Of a stretch of DNA of 64,000 bases, positions 54,283 through 63,002 are shown in pieces. Source of the DNA: JAJZQZ01 sp963790415 (lineage in GTDB: Bacteria > Actinomycetota > Thermoleophilia > RBG-16-64-13). Position 1 is the first letter of the stretch, and every line of letters begins with the position of its first letter. Both the position numbers and the translations under genes were made by a program. The stretch is taken from assembly GCA_963790415.1 (NCBI GenBank), contig CAWBOK010000003.1, positions 1-64,000 on the forward strand. Direction: 5' to 3'. The notes beneath the pieces are model-generated. The model saw only the letters and a list, made by a program, of their open reading frames with translations, was not told the DNA's origin and ran no database searches.

Positions 54283-55461
54283 ATGCTCGCCGAGCGCGTC
54301 ACCCGGATGGAACACTCGCCTACGCTGCGCATCGCGGCGCTCGCCGGACGCATGAAGGCCGAAGGTCTCGATGTGCTCGATTTCAGCGTGGGTCAGCCGG
54401 ATTTCCCCACGCCGGACGTAGCCAAGGAAGCGGGCAAGCGGGCCATAGACGCCAACCGGACGGGATACACCATCAGCGAAGGTATCGTCGAGCTGCGCAC
54501 TGCCATCGCCGACAAGTTGTTGCGCGACAACGGACTCGACTACCCGCCTGAGGACATCATCGTGTCGCCGGGAGCCAAGGCGGGCCTGTACTTCCTTGCC
54601 ATGACCCTCTTTCAGCCGGGGGACGAGGTGCTGATCCCTTCGCCGTACTGGGTGAGCTACCCGGAGCAGGTGAATCTGGCCGACGCCACGCCGGTGTTCG
54701 TACCCGCGGCCGAGGCCGGCGGGTTCAAGCTGACACCCGAGGAGCTGGCGGCGGCGGTCACTCCGCGCACCAAAGCGGTGATCTTGAACTACCCTTCCAA
54801 CCCCACCGGCGCCTGCTACGACGCGGCCGAGCTCGCGGCGCTCGCTCAGGTGTGCCTCGAACACGACCTGCTTGTCATCTCCGACGAGATCTACGAGAAG
54901 CTGCTCTACGACGGCCGCATCTTCACCAGCATCGCGTCGCTGGGGCCGGAGATCAAGGCCCGCACGGTGGTGGTGAACGGCATGAGCAAGAGCTACTCCA
55001 TGACCGGCTGGCGCCTGGGCTACGCGGCCGGCCCGCACGACATCATCGACGGCATGGCCAAGGTGCAGAGTCACTCCACCAGCAACCCGACGTCCATCGC
55101 ACAGTGGGCGGGGCTCGAGGCCCTGCGCTCGGCCGGCGACGACGTGGAGCGCATGCGACAGGAGTTCGAAGTCCGGCGGAACCTCATCATACGGCGGCTG
55201 GGTGCGATCCCCGGCATCGCCTGCGCACCCCCGGCGGGGGCGTTCTACGCTTTCCCGAACGTGTCGGCGTGCTTTTCGGGCGGCCGCGTCACCTCGGCGC
55301 TCGACCTGGCCGGGTACCTGCTCGAGGAAGCCCGAGTCGCCGTCGTGCCCGGCGAGGCGTTCGGTTCGCCGCACCACATCCGGCTGAGCTACGCGTGTTC
55401 CCTCGCTCAGATCGAGGAGGGCATGGATCGTCTGACCACGGCGCTGGAGTCGCTCGGCTAG
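54283..55461 (+). CDS. Class I/II pyridoxal-phosphate aminotransferase
   Basis: 392 residues of aspartate-aminotransferase type. It has LDFSVGQPDFPTPDVAKEA, YPSNPTGACYDAAELAAL, ISDEIYEKLLYDG and the PLP-binding Lys at about 236 in SKSYSMTGWRLGYAAG. Arg for the substrate carboxylate is in HHIRLSYA. Transfers the amino group of an amino acid to a 2-oxo acid. AGGAG precedes the ATG at 54283. Lies after the LysR gene and convergent with an M20 amidohydrolase. Confidence 0.88.
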   Translation: MLAERVTRMEHSPTLRIAALAGRMKAEGLDVLDFSVGQPDFPTPDVAKEAGKRAIDANRTGYTISEGIVELRTAIADKLLRDNGLDYPPEDIIVSPGAKAGLYFLAMTLFQPGDEVLIPSPYWVSYPEQVNLADATPVFVPAAEAGGFKLTPEELAAAVTPRTKAVILNYPSNPTGACYDAAELAALAQVCLEHDLLVISDEIYEKLLYDGRIFTSIASLGPEIKARTVVVNGMSKSYSMTGWRLGYAAGPHDIIDGMAKVQSHSTSNPTSIAQWAGLEALRSAGDDVERMRQEFEVRRNLIIRRLGAIPGIACAPPAGAFYAFPNVSACFSGGRVTSALDLAGYLLEEARVAVVPGEAFGSPHHIRLSYACSLAQIEEGMDRLTTALESLG

Positions 55462-55486
55462 GAGCCGTCTCGGAACGGGGCCGCTG

Positions 55487-56695
55487 TCAGGACTCCGTGG
55501 GCACCCGGGAGGCAAGCCGCTGGATCGCGAAGTTCGCGTGCAGCAGGCATCCATCTACCAGCAGGTCGTCGTCGAACACCACACGCGGTGAGTGGTTCAT
55601 CTCGCAGTCAGCGGGGTCGACACCCGGGGGACCGGCTCCCAAGGCGGCATATGCGCCGGGCACCCTATCGAGCACGAACGCAAAGTCTTCACTGCCGACC
55701 AATGGATTCTCCAAATACCGCACACGAGACGCCCCGAACAAGCCGCCCGCCACGGTCCGCACGACGCCCGCTTCATGCTCGTCGATCAACAGGGGGGGCA
55801 TCGCGGGGGCATAGCCGACTTCGACTTCGAGCCCGTGCGCCTGGGCGATCTTCTCCACAAGGCGGACGATGCGCACCTGCAGCGACGACTGAGCCTCTTT
55901 GGAGAAACTCCGTACCGAGCCCGCGAATTCTGCGACATCGGGAATCACGTTTCGGGCCGCACCTGCGTGCATCGACCCGACCGTGACCACGACTGGGTCG
56001 AAGACATCGAAAGCCCTCGTCGCGATCGTCTGTAGTGCCAGGATCATCTCGCAGGCCACCGGTATCGGATCCTTCGCCAGATGCGGAAGGGCGCCGTGGC
56101 CGCCACTCCCGATAACGCGCACGTCGAGCACATCGCAGGCCGCCATCATGGCGCCGGGCCGCGTGGCGACATGGCCGTGGGGCAGAACGCCAGAGAAGGC
56201 GTGGACGGCGAAGGCGGCGATGAGGGGCACTCCTGCCGCGTCGAGCACCCCCTCCTCCAACATGAGACGGGCCCCGCCGATACCCTCTTCTCCCGGCTGG
56301 AACATGAAGACCACATCACCCATCAGCTGCTCTCGAGCCCGGCATAGCAGCTTGGCCGCTCCAACCAGCATCGCGGTGTGCATATCGTGTCCGCACGCGT
56401 GCATGACACCGGGGATGCGCGACGCGTACGGCAACGCAGTCTGTTCCTCGATGGGCAGAGCGTCCATGTCGGCCCGAAGTAGAACGGCCCGGCCGGTCGG
56501 CTTCCCTCGCAACACCGCGGTCACGGAAGTCAAGGCCCTACCGGTAGACACCTCCAGCGGCAGGCCTTCGAGTTCGCGCAAGATTCTCTGCTGCGTGTGG
56601 AGAAGATTAAGGCCCAGCTCGGGCTCTTGATGGATCTCACGGCGCAGAAGCTTCAACGCCTGGTCGACCTGCAAGGCTTCCCCGCGGGTGATCAT
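55487..56695 (-). CDS. M20-family amidohydrolase/peptidase
   Basis: 402 residues. Metal sites in MHACGHDMHTAM (about 98-109), GEEGIGGA (about 134-141) and a C-terminal His in MNHSPRVVFDDD, with a dimerisation domain between (about 180-295, GSGGHGALPHLAKDP). Resembles N-acyl-amino-acid or hippurate hydrolases (HipO/AbgA-like). Probably cleaves an amide taken up by the nearby Liv importer. Sixteen bases separate it from the alcohol dehydrogenase gene. Confidence 0.85.
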   Translation of the reverse strand: MITRGEALQVDQALKLLRREIHQEPELGLNLLHTQQRILRELEGLPLEVSTGRALTSVTAVLRGKPTGRAVLLRADMDALPIEEQTALPYASRIPGVMHACGHDMHTAMLVGAAKLLCRAREQLMGDVVFMFQPGEEGIGGARLMLEEGVLDAAGVPLIAAFAVHAFSGVLPHGHVATRPGAMMAACDVLDVRVIGSGGHGALPHLAKDPIPVACEMILALQTIATRAFDVFDPVVVTVGSMHAGAARNVIPDVAEFAGSVRSFSKEAQSSLQVRIVRLVEKIAQAHGLEVEVGYAPAMPPLLIDEHEAGVVRTVAGGLFGASRVRYLENPLVGSEDFAFVLDRVPGAYAALGAGPPGVDPADCEMNHSPRVVFDDDLLVDGCLLHANFAIQRLASRVPTES

Positions 56696-56710
56696 CGGGC
56701 CTCGCGAGCG

Positions 56711-57820
56711 TCAGTCCATTCGGATGCATCCGCAGATGTTCTTTCCCGCCAACATGTCATCGTAGGCCTCATTGATCTGGTCCAATCTGTAATACGTGGT
56801 GATCAGCTCATCCAACTTGACATGGCCCGCTTTGTACATGTCCAGGAGTTGCGGCACCATCTCGAACGGACTCCTGCCTCCATAGCAGGATCCCCTGATC
56901 TCCTTCTGGAACAGCGCCAGTTCGAAGGCGGAGAACTCCACGCCCTTCTGATAGTGAGGCGCCACACCGACATAGACCGCGGTGCCGCCCTTGTGGATGG
57001 CCGCGACGCATTGCGACTGGACTTCCCCCAAACCGACAGTGTCGAAGGCGTAGTCCACGCCGATGCCGGTGATCTTCATAACCTCTTCGATGACATCTTG
57101 CTCGGAGGCGTTGATGTAGTGGGTGGCACCCCAATTCAGTGCCAGTTCTCTCTTTCGGTCGTGGATATCGACGGCAATGACCACTGTCGCCCCAACGCTC
57201 TTGAGTCCCTGCAGCGCGTTGAATCCGACGCCACCCAGGCCGATCACTAGAGCGGTGCAGCCCTGGCGCGCTCGTGCGGTGTTGACAACGGCGCCCCAGC
57301 CAGTCGGGGCCCGGCAACCGACGATCGAGATCTTCGGCAGATCGAACTCCTGGGAGACGGGGATGCAGGCACGTTCGTCGATGACCACGTATTCGCTGAA
57401 ACCTCCCAGCAAGGCGAACTGATCGACCCGCTTTCCCTTGCCGGTCCTGATACGGAACGTGCCGTCGTCCCTCATCCCGGTGAGAAGGTTCGCTCCGCCG
57501 TCGCACAGGTTGCCGAAACCGGCGACACACGACGGACAGTGCCCGCAGGACGGCATCCACGACAGGATGACCTTGTCGCCCGCCTTGACCCGAGTGACCG
57601 CCTTCCCCACTGACTCGACGATACCGCTCGCCTCATGACCCGGCAGGCACGGGTAGTTCATCGGATATGTTCCGGATACACAATGATGATCCGAGTGACA
57701 CACACCACATGCGACGACACGAACACCGACTTCGTCGTCCCGCGGGTCTTCCCACTCGAGTTCCTCGATCACAAAAGGCTGGTTCACGCCATGCAGCACG
57801 GCGCCTCGAGCAACAGTCAT
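56711..57820 (-). CDS. Zinc alcohol dehydrogenase, NDMA-dependent-like type
   Basis: 369 residues. Catalytic zinc ligands in ACGVCHSDHH and GHEASG. Structural zinc Cys in CGHCPSCVAGFGNLC (about 92-106). Rossmann motif GLGGVGFNALQG. The phrase NLCDGGANLLTGMRDDGTFR is that of actinobacterial NDMA-dependent alcohol dehydrogenases, some of which use mycofactocin; no mycofactocin gene is in view. Oxidises an alcohol to an aldehyde in the catabolic set around it. Confidence 0.83.
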   Translation of the reverse strand: MTVARGAVLHGVNQPFVIEELEWEDPRDDEVGVRVVACGVCHSDHHCVSGTYPMNYPCLPGHEASGIVESVGKAVTRVKAGDKVILSWMPSCGHCPSCVAGFGNLCDGGANLLTGMRDDGTFRIRTGKGKRVDQFALLGGFSEYVVIDERACIPVSQEFDLPKISIVGCRAPTGWGAVVNTARARQGCTALVIGLGGVGFNALQGLKSVGATVVIAVDIHDRKRELALNWGATHYINASEQDVIEEVMKITGIGVDYAFDTVGLGEVQSQCVAAIHKGGTAVYVGVAPHYQKGVEFSAFELALFQKEIRGSCYGGRSPFEMVPQLLDMYKAGHVKLDELITTYYRLDQINEAYDDMLAGKNICGCIRMD

Positions 57821-57845
57821 GTCTTCTCCCCGACCTCGATGTTTC

Positions 57846-59534
57846 CTAGCTTTGCGGGCTCGTGTTGTACACGATACTGCCCCCGACGATGGTCATTGTC
57901 ACACCGATGTCCTTGATCGTGTGCGGGTCGACCGTGAGGATATCGGCGTCGAGCACACAGAAGTCCGCTAGCTTGCCGACTTCGATCGAGCCTTTCACAT
58001 GGTCCATGTGATCCTGCCAGGCGCCGTTGATCGTGTAGGCCCGCAGGGCGTCTTCAAGGCTCACGCGTTCGTCGGGGCCGCTGACGTTACCCGAGCCCGC
58101 GGCCTCGCGCAGCACCATGGCCTGCACGCCCTCCCGCCAATTGGGGTAGGTCACCGGAAGGTCCGAACTCGCAGCGAGCCGCACGCCGGCCTTGACGGTC
58201 GTGGCGAACGGCCAGTCGTGCAGCGTCCTTTCCAGACCCACCTGCCCCGGGAGCGTATCGGCGATCATAGGCATGATCGCGGGTTGCATGTTGAAGCCCA
58301 CCTCAAGACGGGCCGCCCGCTCGAAATCCCCGGGGGCGATGAGCTCCGCGTGGATGACGTATGGGCGCGTGCCTCTGGCCGCGGGATGCTCCGCCATCGC
58401 CTGCTCAAAGCCGTCGAGAGTGACACTCACCGCCCGGTCGCCGGTGGCATGCACGCCGACCTGATAGCCCTTCCCAGCCGCGAGTGTGATCATGGCGACC
58501 AGGGCGTCGCGCTTCTCCTGCTCGTTGGCGCCGGGGATGGCGAACTCGCCCAGGCCGCCGTCGACGTACTCCTCCCACAGAGCGGAGGTCTTTGTGATAG
58601 GCACGCCGTCGGCAAAGATCTTGACCCCGGGGAAACGAAGCCAGCGGGTATCGATGTCGGTTGGCCAATCGTATTCCTGCATGCCCCGTTCGAAGTCGAC
58701 GAGTGAGATGGCGCCGTACTCACCGAAAAGTGCGAGTATGGTCACGCGGGCAGTCAGAGCGCCCTCCCGGCCGAGTTCCTTGTAGACCTCGGTGATCTCC
58801 TGGCCGAGGAGGCCTCCAGAGAAGGTGTCGCCCCCGGGACCGAGCGCCGATTCAGTGCAGCTGGTGATCCCGTTGCTGTTGAGCGTCGCCATGGCCGATA
58901 GGACGGCCTGCCGCTTCTCCTCCTTGGTCAGCAGGGGCACCACCCGCATGATCAGGCCGATCGCAGAGAGCTCGCGGAAGATGCCGGTCGGTTCTCCGGT
59001 GGCCGGGTCGCGCTCTACGATTCCACCCTCGGGGTCCGGGGTGTCTCTGGTCACCCCGGCGAGCTCGAGGGCCTTGCTGTTGACCCACAAGTTGTGGCCG
59101 GAGAAATCACTCAGTGCCAGGGGATACTCCGGAGCCACGGCATCCAGGTCCCACCGTGTGGGGTCCGTGAGGCGCGTGGAATCCCACCCGACACCGCGCG
59201 CCCATGTCCCGGGGGGTAGGTCTCGGACCCATGCCTCCACTGCCGACACCGCCGTGGCGATGGAGTGGATTCGAGGCGGGTAGAGGTCCACCGCCAGTGG
59301 CGGGCGAGTGCCTCCGAACCATGCCGGGTGGCCGTGACCGTCGTTGACACCGGGGAGTATGGTGCGACCCTCGAGGTCCATCACCCGCGTCTCAGGGCCG
59401 ATCATCGCCTCGACGTCCCGGTTCGAACCGACCGCGACGATGGTGTCGTCGTTCACGGCGATCGCTTCGCGTATGCTGAATTCCGAGTCGATCGTCACGA
59501 CCTTCGCGTTCTTGATGACCAATGTCGCGCTCAT
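57846..59534 (-). CDS. YtcJ-like metal-dependent amidohydrolase
   Basis: 562 residues. Amidohydrolase fold with VNDGHGHPAWF (HxH, about 64-74), Lys in FPGVKIFADGVP, VGVHATGDRAVS, and Asp in LAASSDLPVTYPNWREGVQA. The opening LVIKNAKVVTIDSE is typical of YtcJ-type exoenzymes, which act on formamides, carbamates or cyclic amides. No signal peptide. It sits between the transporter genes and the alcohol dehydrogenase, so hydrolysis of an imported amide is likely. Confidence 0.85.
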   Translation of the reverse strand: MSATLVIKNAKVVTIDSEFSIREAIAVNDDTIVAVGSNRDVEAMIGPETRVMDLEGRTILPGVNDGHGHPAWFGGTRPPLAVDLYPPRIHSIATAVSAVEAWVRDLPPGTWARGVGWDSTRLTDPTRWDLDAVAPEYPLALSDFSGHNLWVNSKALELAGVTRDTPDPEGGIVERDPATGEPTGIFRELSAIGLIMRVVPLLTKEEKRQAVLSAMATLNSNGITSCTESALGPGGDTFSGGLLGQEITEVYKELGREGALTARVTILALFGEYGAISLVDFERGMQEYDWPTDIDTRWLRFPGVKIFADGVPITKTSALWEEYVDGGLGEFAIPGANEQEKRDALVAMITLAAGKGYQVGVHATGDRAVSVTLDGFEQAMAEHPAARGTRPYVIHAELIAPGDFERAARLEVGFNMQPAIMPMIADTLPGQVGLERTLHDWPFATTVKAGVRLAASSDLPVTYPNWREGVQAMVLREAAGSGNVSGPDERVSLEDALRAYTINGAWQDHMDHVKGSIEVGKLADFCVLDADILTVDPHTIKDIGVTMTIVGGSIVYNTSPQS

Positions 59535-59554
59535 GCGTGCCCCTTGTCCCGACG

Positions 59555-60262
59555 TTACCTTCCGAGATACGCTCGTTTGACGTGCTCGCTGCGCAGCAAC
59601 TCCTTTGCCTCTCCTTCCAGGACCATCACGCCCCTTTCAAGGACGTACCCCCGCTGGGAGACGCCGAGCGCCAGACGCGCGTTCTGCTCCACCAGCAACA
59701 CGCCGATGCCCCGCGTGGTCAGGTGGGTGATCATTCTGGCGATCTCCGCGACCATCTTGGGCGAGAGACCGAGGGAAGGTTCGTCCAGCAGAAGGACTTT
59801 GGGGCGACCCATAAGTGCTCTGCAGATGGCCAGCATCTGCTGCTCGCCCCCACTCAGCGTCCAGGCCCGCTGTCCACGGCGCTCCCTGAGCACGGGGAAG
59901 TGCGAGAGGAGTTCCTCCTCGTCTTCGCGCACCTCACCCTTGTCCTTGCGCAGGAACGCGCCCAGGGACAGATTCTCCGCCACGCTCATGTAGGGGAAGA
60001 GGTCCTTTCCCTCGGGTACGTGGCCGATACCCATGCCCACCCTCTTGTGGGTCGGCGTGCGATCCACCCGGACGCCGTCCAGGGTGACCTCGCCTGTGGT
60101 GATGCCCTTGAGCCCGGAGATCGATCGGAGAATGGTGGTCTTGCCCGCTCCGTTGTTGCCCAGAAGTGCGACGATCTCCCCTTCTTCGACCGTGAAGGAA
60201 GCGCCCCGCACAGCCTCGGCCGTGCCGTAGTGGACGTGCAGATCAGAGATCGACAGAGTCAT
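59555..60262 (-). CDS. livF: Branched-chain amino acid-type ABC transporter ATPase LivF
   Basis: 235 residues. Walker A LLGNNGAGKTT (about 33-43), signature LSGGEQQML (about 136-144), Walker B LLLDEPSLGL. Ends RAYLGR, as LivF proteins do. One of two ATPases driving the importer whose permeases and binding protein lie upstream. Overlaps livG by 20 bases. Confidence 0.93.
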   Translation of the reverse strand: MTLSISDLHVHYGTAEAVRGASFTVEEGEIVALLGNNGAGKTTILRSISGLKGITTGEVTLDGVRVDRTPTHKRVGMGIGHVPEGKDLFPYMSVAENLSLGAFLRKDKGEVREDEEELLSHFPVLRERRGQRAWTLSGGEQQMLAICRALMGRPKVLLLDEPSLGLSPKMVAEIARMITHLTTRGIGVLLVEQNARLALGVSQRGYVLERGVMVLEGEAKELLRSEHVKRAYLGR

Positions 60263-61022
60263 CGGTGCCCACTCCCAAGTAGGCGTCTATGACGGCCGGA
60301 TCATTGGCCACCTCGGCGGGAGTCCCGTAGGCCAGGCGCCTGCCGAAGTGCAGCACGCAGATGCGGTCGCAGAGGTTCATGACCGCTTCCATGTTGTGTT
60401 CCACCACTACGAATGTCATGCCTCGTTCTCGCCGCAGAGCGTTGATGATGGTCAGCATCGCCGACGTCTCTTCGGCGTTCATGCCCGTGAGGGGCTCGTC
60501 GAGGAGCAACACCCGGGGCCTGCTGGCCAGGACGATGGCCAAGCCGAGGAGGCGTTTCTTGCCGTGAGGGAGACTGGTGGCGAGCAGGTTGGCGTTGTCG
60601 GCCAGGCCCACAAAGTCGAGCACCTCCCAGACTTCCCCGGCCACGGCGCGTTGGCTGCCCCGGGAGACCGCCCGCGCAGCCGCTCCCAGACCGGAGCCAA
60701 CCGCGTGCAGATGTGCCCCGATCTGCACGCTGTCGACGACGGTGCAGCTCTCGAAAAGCATGTTCTGCTGGAACATGCGGGCAAGACCGTCGCGTGCACG
60801 GCGGTTGGGAGGGCTTCCGGTGATGTCGGAGCCCTCAAGGAAGACCTGACCATCGGTTGGAGCGATAAACCCGCTCATTACGCCCAGAGCCGTGCTCTTC
60901 CCGGCTCCGTTCGGGCCTATCAGCCCCAGGACCTCGCCCGGCTCGACCGAAAGATCGAGGCCGTCGAGGGCCGCGAGACCGCCGAACCACTTGGAGAGGC
61001 TACGAACTTCGAGCGCCGGCAT
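60243..61022 (-). CDS. livG: Branched-chain amino acid-type ABC transporter ATPase LivG
   Basis: 259 residues. Walker A LIGPNGAGKST (about 34-44), the LivG-type FQQNMLFESCTVVDSV segment, and Walker B VLLLDEPLTGMN. The linker before it reads LPHGKKRLLGLA, in which the usual LSGGxQ signature is replaced by LPHGKKR, the normal LivG variant. Overlaps both neighbours, so the cluster is translated as a unit. Confidence 0.92.
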   Translation of the reverse strand: MPALEVRSLSKWFGGLAALDGLDLSVEPGEVLGLIGPNGAGKSTALGVMSGFIAPTDGQVFLEGSDITGSPPNRRARDGLARMFQQNMLFESCTVVDSVQIGAHLHAVGSGLGAAARAVSRGSQRAVAGEVWEVLDFVGLADNANLLATSLPHGKKRLLGLAIVLASRPRVLLLDEPLTGMNAEETSAMLTIINALRRERGMTFVVVEHNMEAVMNLCDRICVLHFGRRLAYGTPAEVANDPAVIDAYLGVGTDDSVDL

Positions 61023-62025
61023 GCGAAGCCTCCCCCGGTCTGGCTGGTCCTCTCACAGGCCGGAACCGTCGCCACTGCGCTTGGACTACACCCGCGATGC
61101 CGTCGGGCATGAAGACCGTCACCAGGATGGCGACCACTCCCACGATGATGGGCTGATACTCCTGCGCGAAGCCGGCTACCTGAGCAAGGACGGTCAGCAG
61201 GGTCGCGCCCACCGCAGGTCCGAGGAACGGTCCTTCTCCGCCCACCACCAGATACACCACAAGATACATGGACATGAGAGCTCCGAAACGGGAGGTGGCC
61301 TCCGCGTCCAACCCGCGCTGGGCATGGGCGTAGAGGCCCCCGGCCAATCCGGCGAAGAAGCAGGCGATGACGAAGTTGGCGATCTTGTAGGCCATGACCG
61401 GGACACCCACCGACTGGGCCAAGGGTTCGGCGTCCTTGATGGAACGCCACTTGAGACCAAGATCGCTGCGCTCGAGCAACCAGAGGATGACCAGACTGAC
61501 CACGACGACGGCGAGTGCGAGGTAGTAGTAGCGATCCACGCGGCCGAATTCCACGGAACCGATGATCGGCAGCCGCACCGGCCCGGGGCCGGGGATGCCG
61601 GTGAGACCCGTCGAGCCGCCGGTGACGCCCTTCCAGTTGTATGCGACCAGCCTCAAGGTCTCAGCGGCGAGAAGCGTGAGGATCGCGAAGTAGATGCCGG
61701 CCACGCGCAGGAACGGGAAGGAGACGATCAACGCGACGAGAGCAGACGCCAACGCCGCAGCCGGGATCGTGGCCCACAAAGGCCAGCCGGCGTGCATGCT
61801 GAGAAGGGCCGACCCGTAGGCCCCCACAAGCATGAAGCCGACATGCCCGAGCGAGATGCGCCCGATGAGGAACATCGTGCGCAGACTGCTGGCCAGCAAG
61901 ATGTTGACCACCACGGTGGTGAAGATCGCGAACCAGTAGGCGCTGCCCAGCACGTTCGGGGCGACGACCATGGCCGCCACCAGGGCCAAGACTCCCACCA
62001 GTGAGACGAGGCGGCTAGCGCCCAT
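61000..62025 (-). CDS. livM: Branched-chain amino acid-type ABC transporter permease LivM
   Basis: 341 residues with about ten helices. Family text GRISLGHVGFMLVGAYGSAL (about 55-74) and SIKDAEPLAQSVGVPVMAYK (about 197-216), the cytoplasmic coupling loop. It starts inside the end of livH (11-base overlap). Forms the substrate channel together with LivH. Confidence 0.92.
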   Translation of the reverse strand: MGASRLVSLVGVLALVAAMVVAPNVLGSAYWFAIFTTVVVNILLASSLRTMFLIGRISLGHVGFMLVGAYGSALLSMHAGWPLWATIPAAALASALVALIVSFPFLRVAGIYFAILTLLAAETLRLVAYNWKGVTGGSTGLTGIPGPGPVRLPIIGSVEFGRVDRYYYLALAVVVVSLVILWLLERSDLGLKWRSIKDAEPLAQSVGVPVMAYKIANFVIACFFAGLAGGLYAHAQRGLDAEATSRFGALMSMYLVVYLVVGGEGPFLGPAVGATLLTVLAQVAGFAQEYQPIIVGVVAILVTVFMPDGIAGVVQAQWRRFRPVRGPARPGEASHAGARSS

Positions 62026-62878
62026 AACCCCAAAGACCCGTCGGCTTGACGAGCAGCACGATCATCACGATGACGAGCGGGAGTATGGAGGCCCAACCCG
62101 CGCCCAGGACCACCGGGGCCACTCCGTCGAGAAGGCCCAGAAAGAGGCCGCCGACCACGACGCCCGGCACACTGCCCAAGCCGCCGAGAACGATGATGAT
62201 GAGCCCCTTCACCAATGGTTGCACACCCATGTAGGGAGTCAGCTGGAAGACCGAGCCGGCAAGCGCCCGACCGGCAGCCGCAAGGGCACTGGCAGTGAAC
62301 ATACTGATGGCGCCCATGCGGGCAAGGTTGATGCCCTGCAGCTGAGCGCCTTCCGGGCTCTGCGCGCTCGCCACCATGGCCTGTCCGTAGCGGTGCTTCT
62401 TCAGAGCCACGTAGAGGGCCGCCACAAGGATGACCGACACCACTACCACTACAAGCCGATCCTTGGGCACGGGGCTTCCCAGCAGCGAGAGGCCCCCTTC
62501 GGCCAAGCGGGGGAGCGTGCGCTGGGTGAGGCCGAACACCACCATGACACCGCTCTGCAGGATCAGCGTGAGCCCCACGCTGATGATGATGGGATTGACC
62601 ATCTGCCCGGTGAAACGTTTGAAGAGTCCCACGTAGAGCAGGTAGCCGAAGGCGCCCACGAGGACCATCGCCAGAAGGATCGACAAGAAGAGGTTGAGGT
62701 GCAGGCTTACCGAGAAGAGGTACACGACGTAGCCGCCGAGCATGTACAGCTCACCATGGGCGAACTGCATGATGCGCGTGATGCCGAAGATGAGGCTCAG
62801 CCCGAGAGCCATGAGGATGTAGAGCCATCCAAGTGCGAAGCCGTTGATGAAGCTCTGCCAGAGAAGCTGGGCCGTCAT
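62015..62878 (-). CDS. livH: Branched-chain amino acid-type ABC transporter permease LivH
   Basis: 287 residues with about eight helices. ALGLSLIFGITRIMQFAHGE (about 25-44) is the LivH signature. The coupling loop reads GQAMVASAQSPEGAQLQGI. First of the permease/ATPase genes, separated from the binding protein by a 124-base gap with a strong hairpin. Confidence 0.92.
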   Translation of the reverse strand: MTAQLLWQSFINGFALGWLYILMALGLSLIFGITRIMQFAHGELYMLGGYVVYLFSVSLHLNLFLSILLAMVLVGAFGYLLYVGLFKRFTGQMVNPIIISVGLTLILQSGVMVVFGLTQRTLPRLAEGGLSLLGSPVPKDRLVVVVVSVILVAALYVALKKHRYGQAMVASAQSPEGAQLQGINLARMGAISMFTASALAAAGRALAGSVFQLTPYMGVQPLVKGLIIIVLGGLGSVPGVVVGGLFLGLLDGVAPVVLGAGWASILPLVIVMIVLLVKPTGLWGYGR

Positions 62879-62945
62879 GTCTCAAGACCACCTCGTGGTG
62901 TGACCCACGGTCGTCACGGGGATGCAGGGCGGGCACCGAAGAGGC

Positions 62946-62982
62946 GCGGCTCCGCCGCCCGCCGAGCGGGCGGCGGAGCCGC
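62946..62982 (-). terminator. Strong hairpin between livK and livH
   Basis: GCGGCTCCGCCGCCCGC (62946-62962) pairs perfectly over 17 bases with its complement at 62966-62982 around a CGA loop. Placed 20 bases after the binding-protein stop, with no T run. It probably stabilises or ends part of the transcript so that more binding protein than transporter is made. Confidence 0.65.
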
Positions 62983-63002
62983 TTCAAGAAGGGAGCGGAA
63001 CT

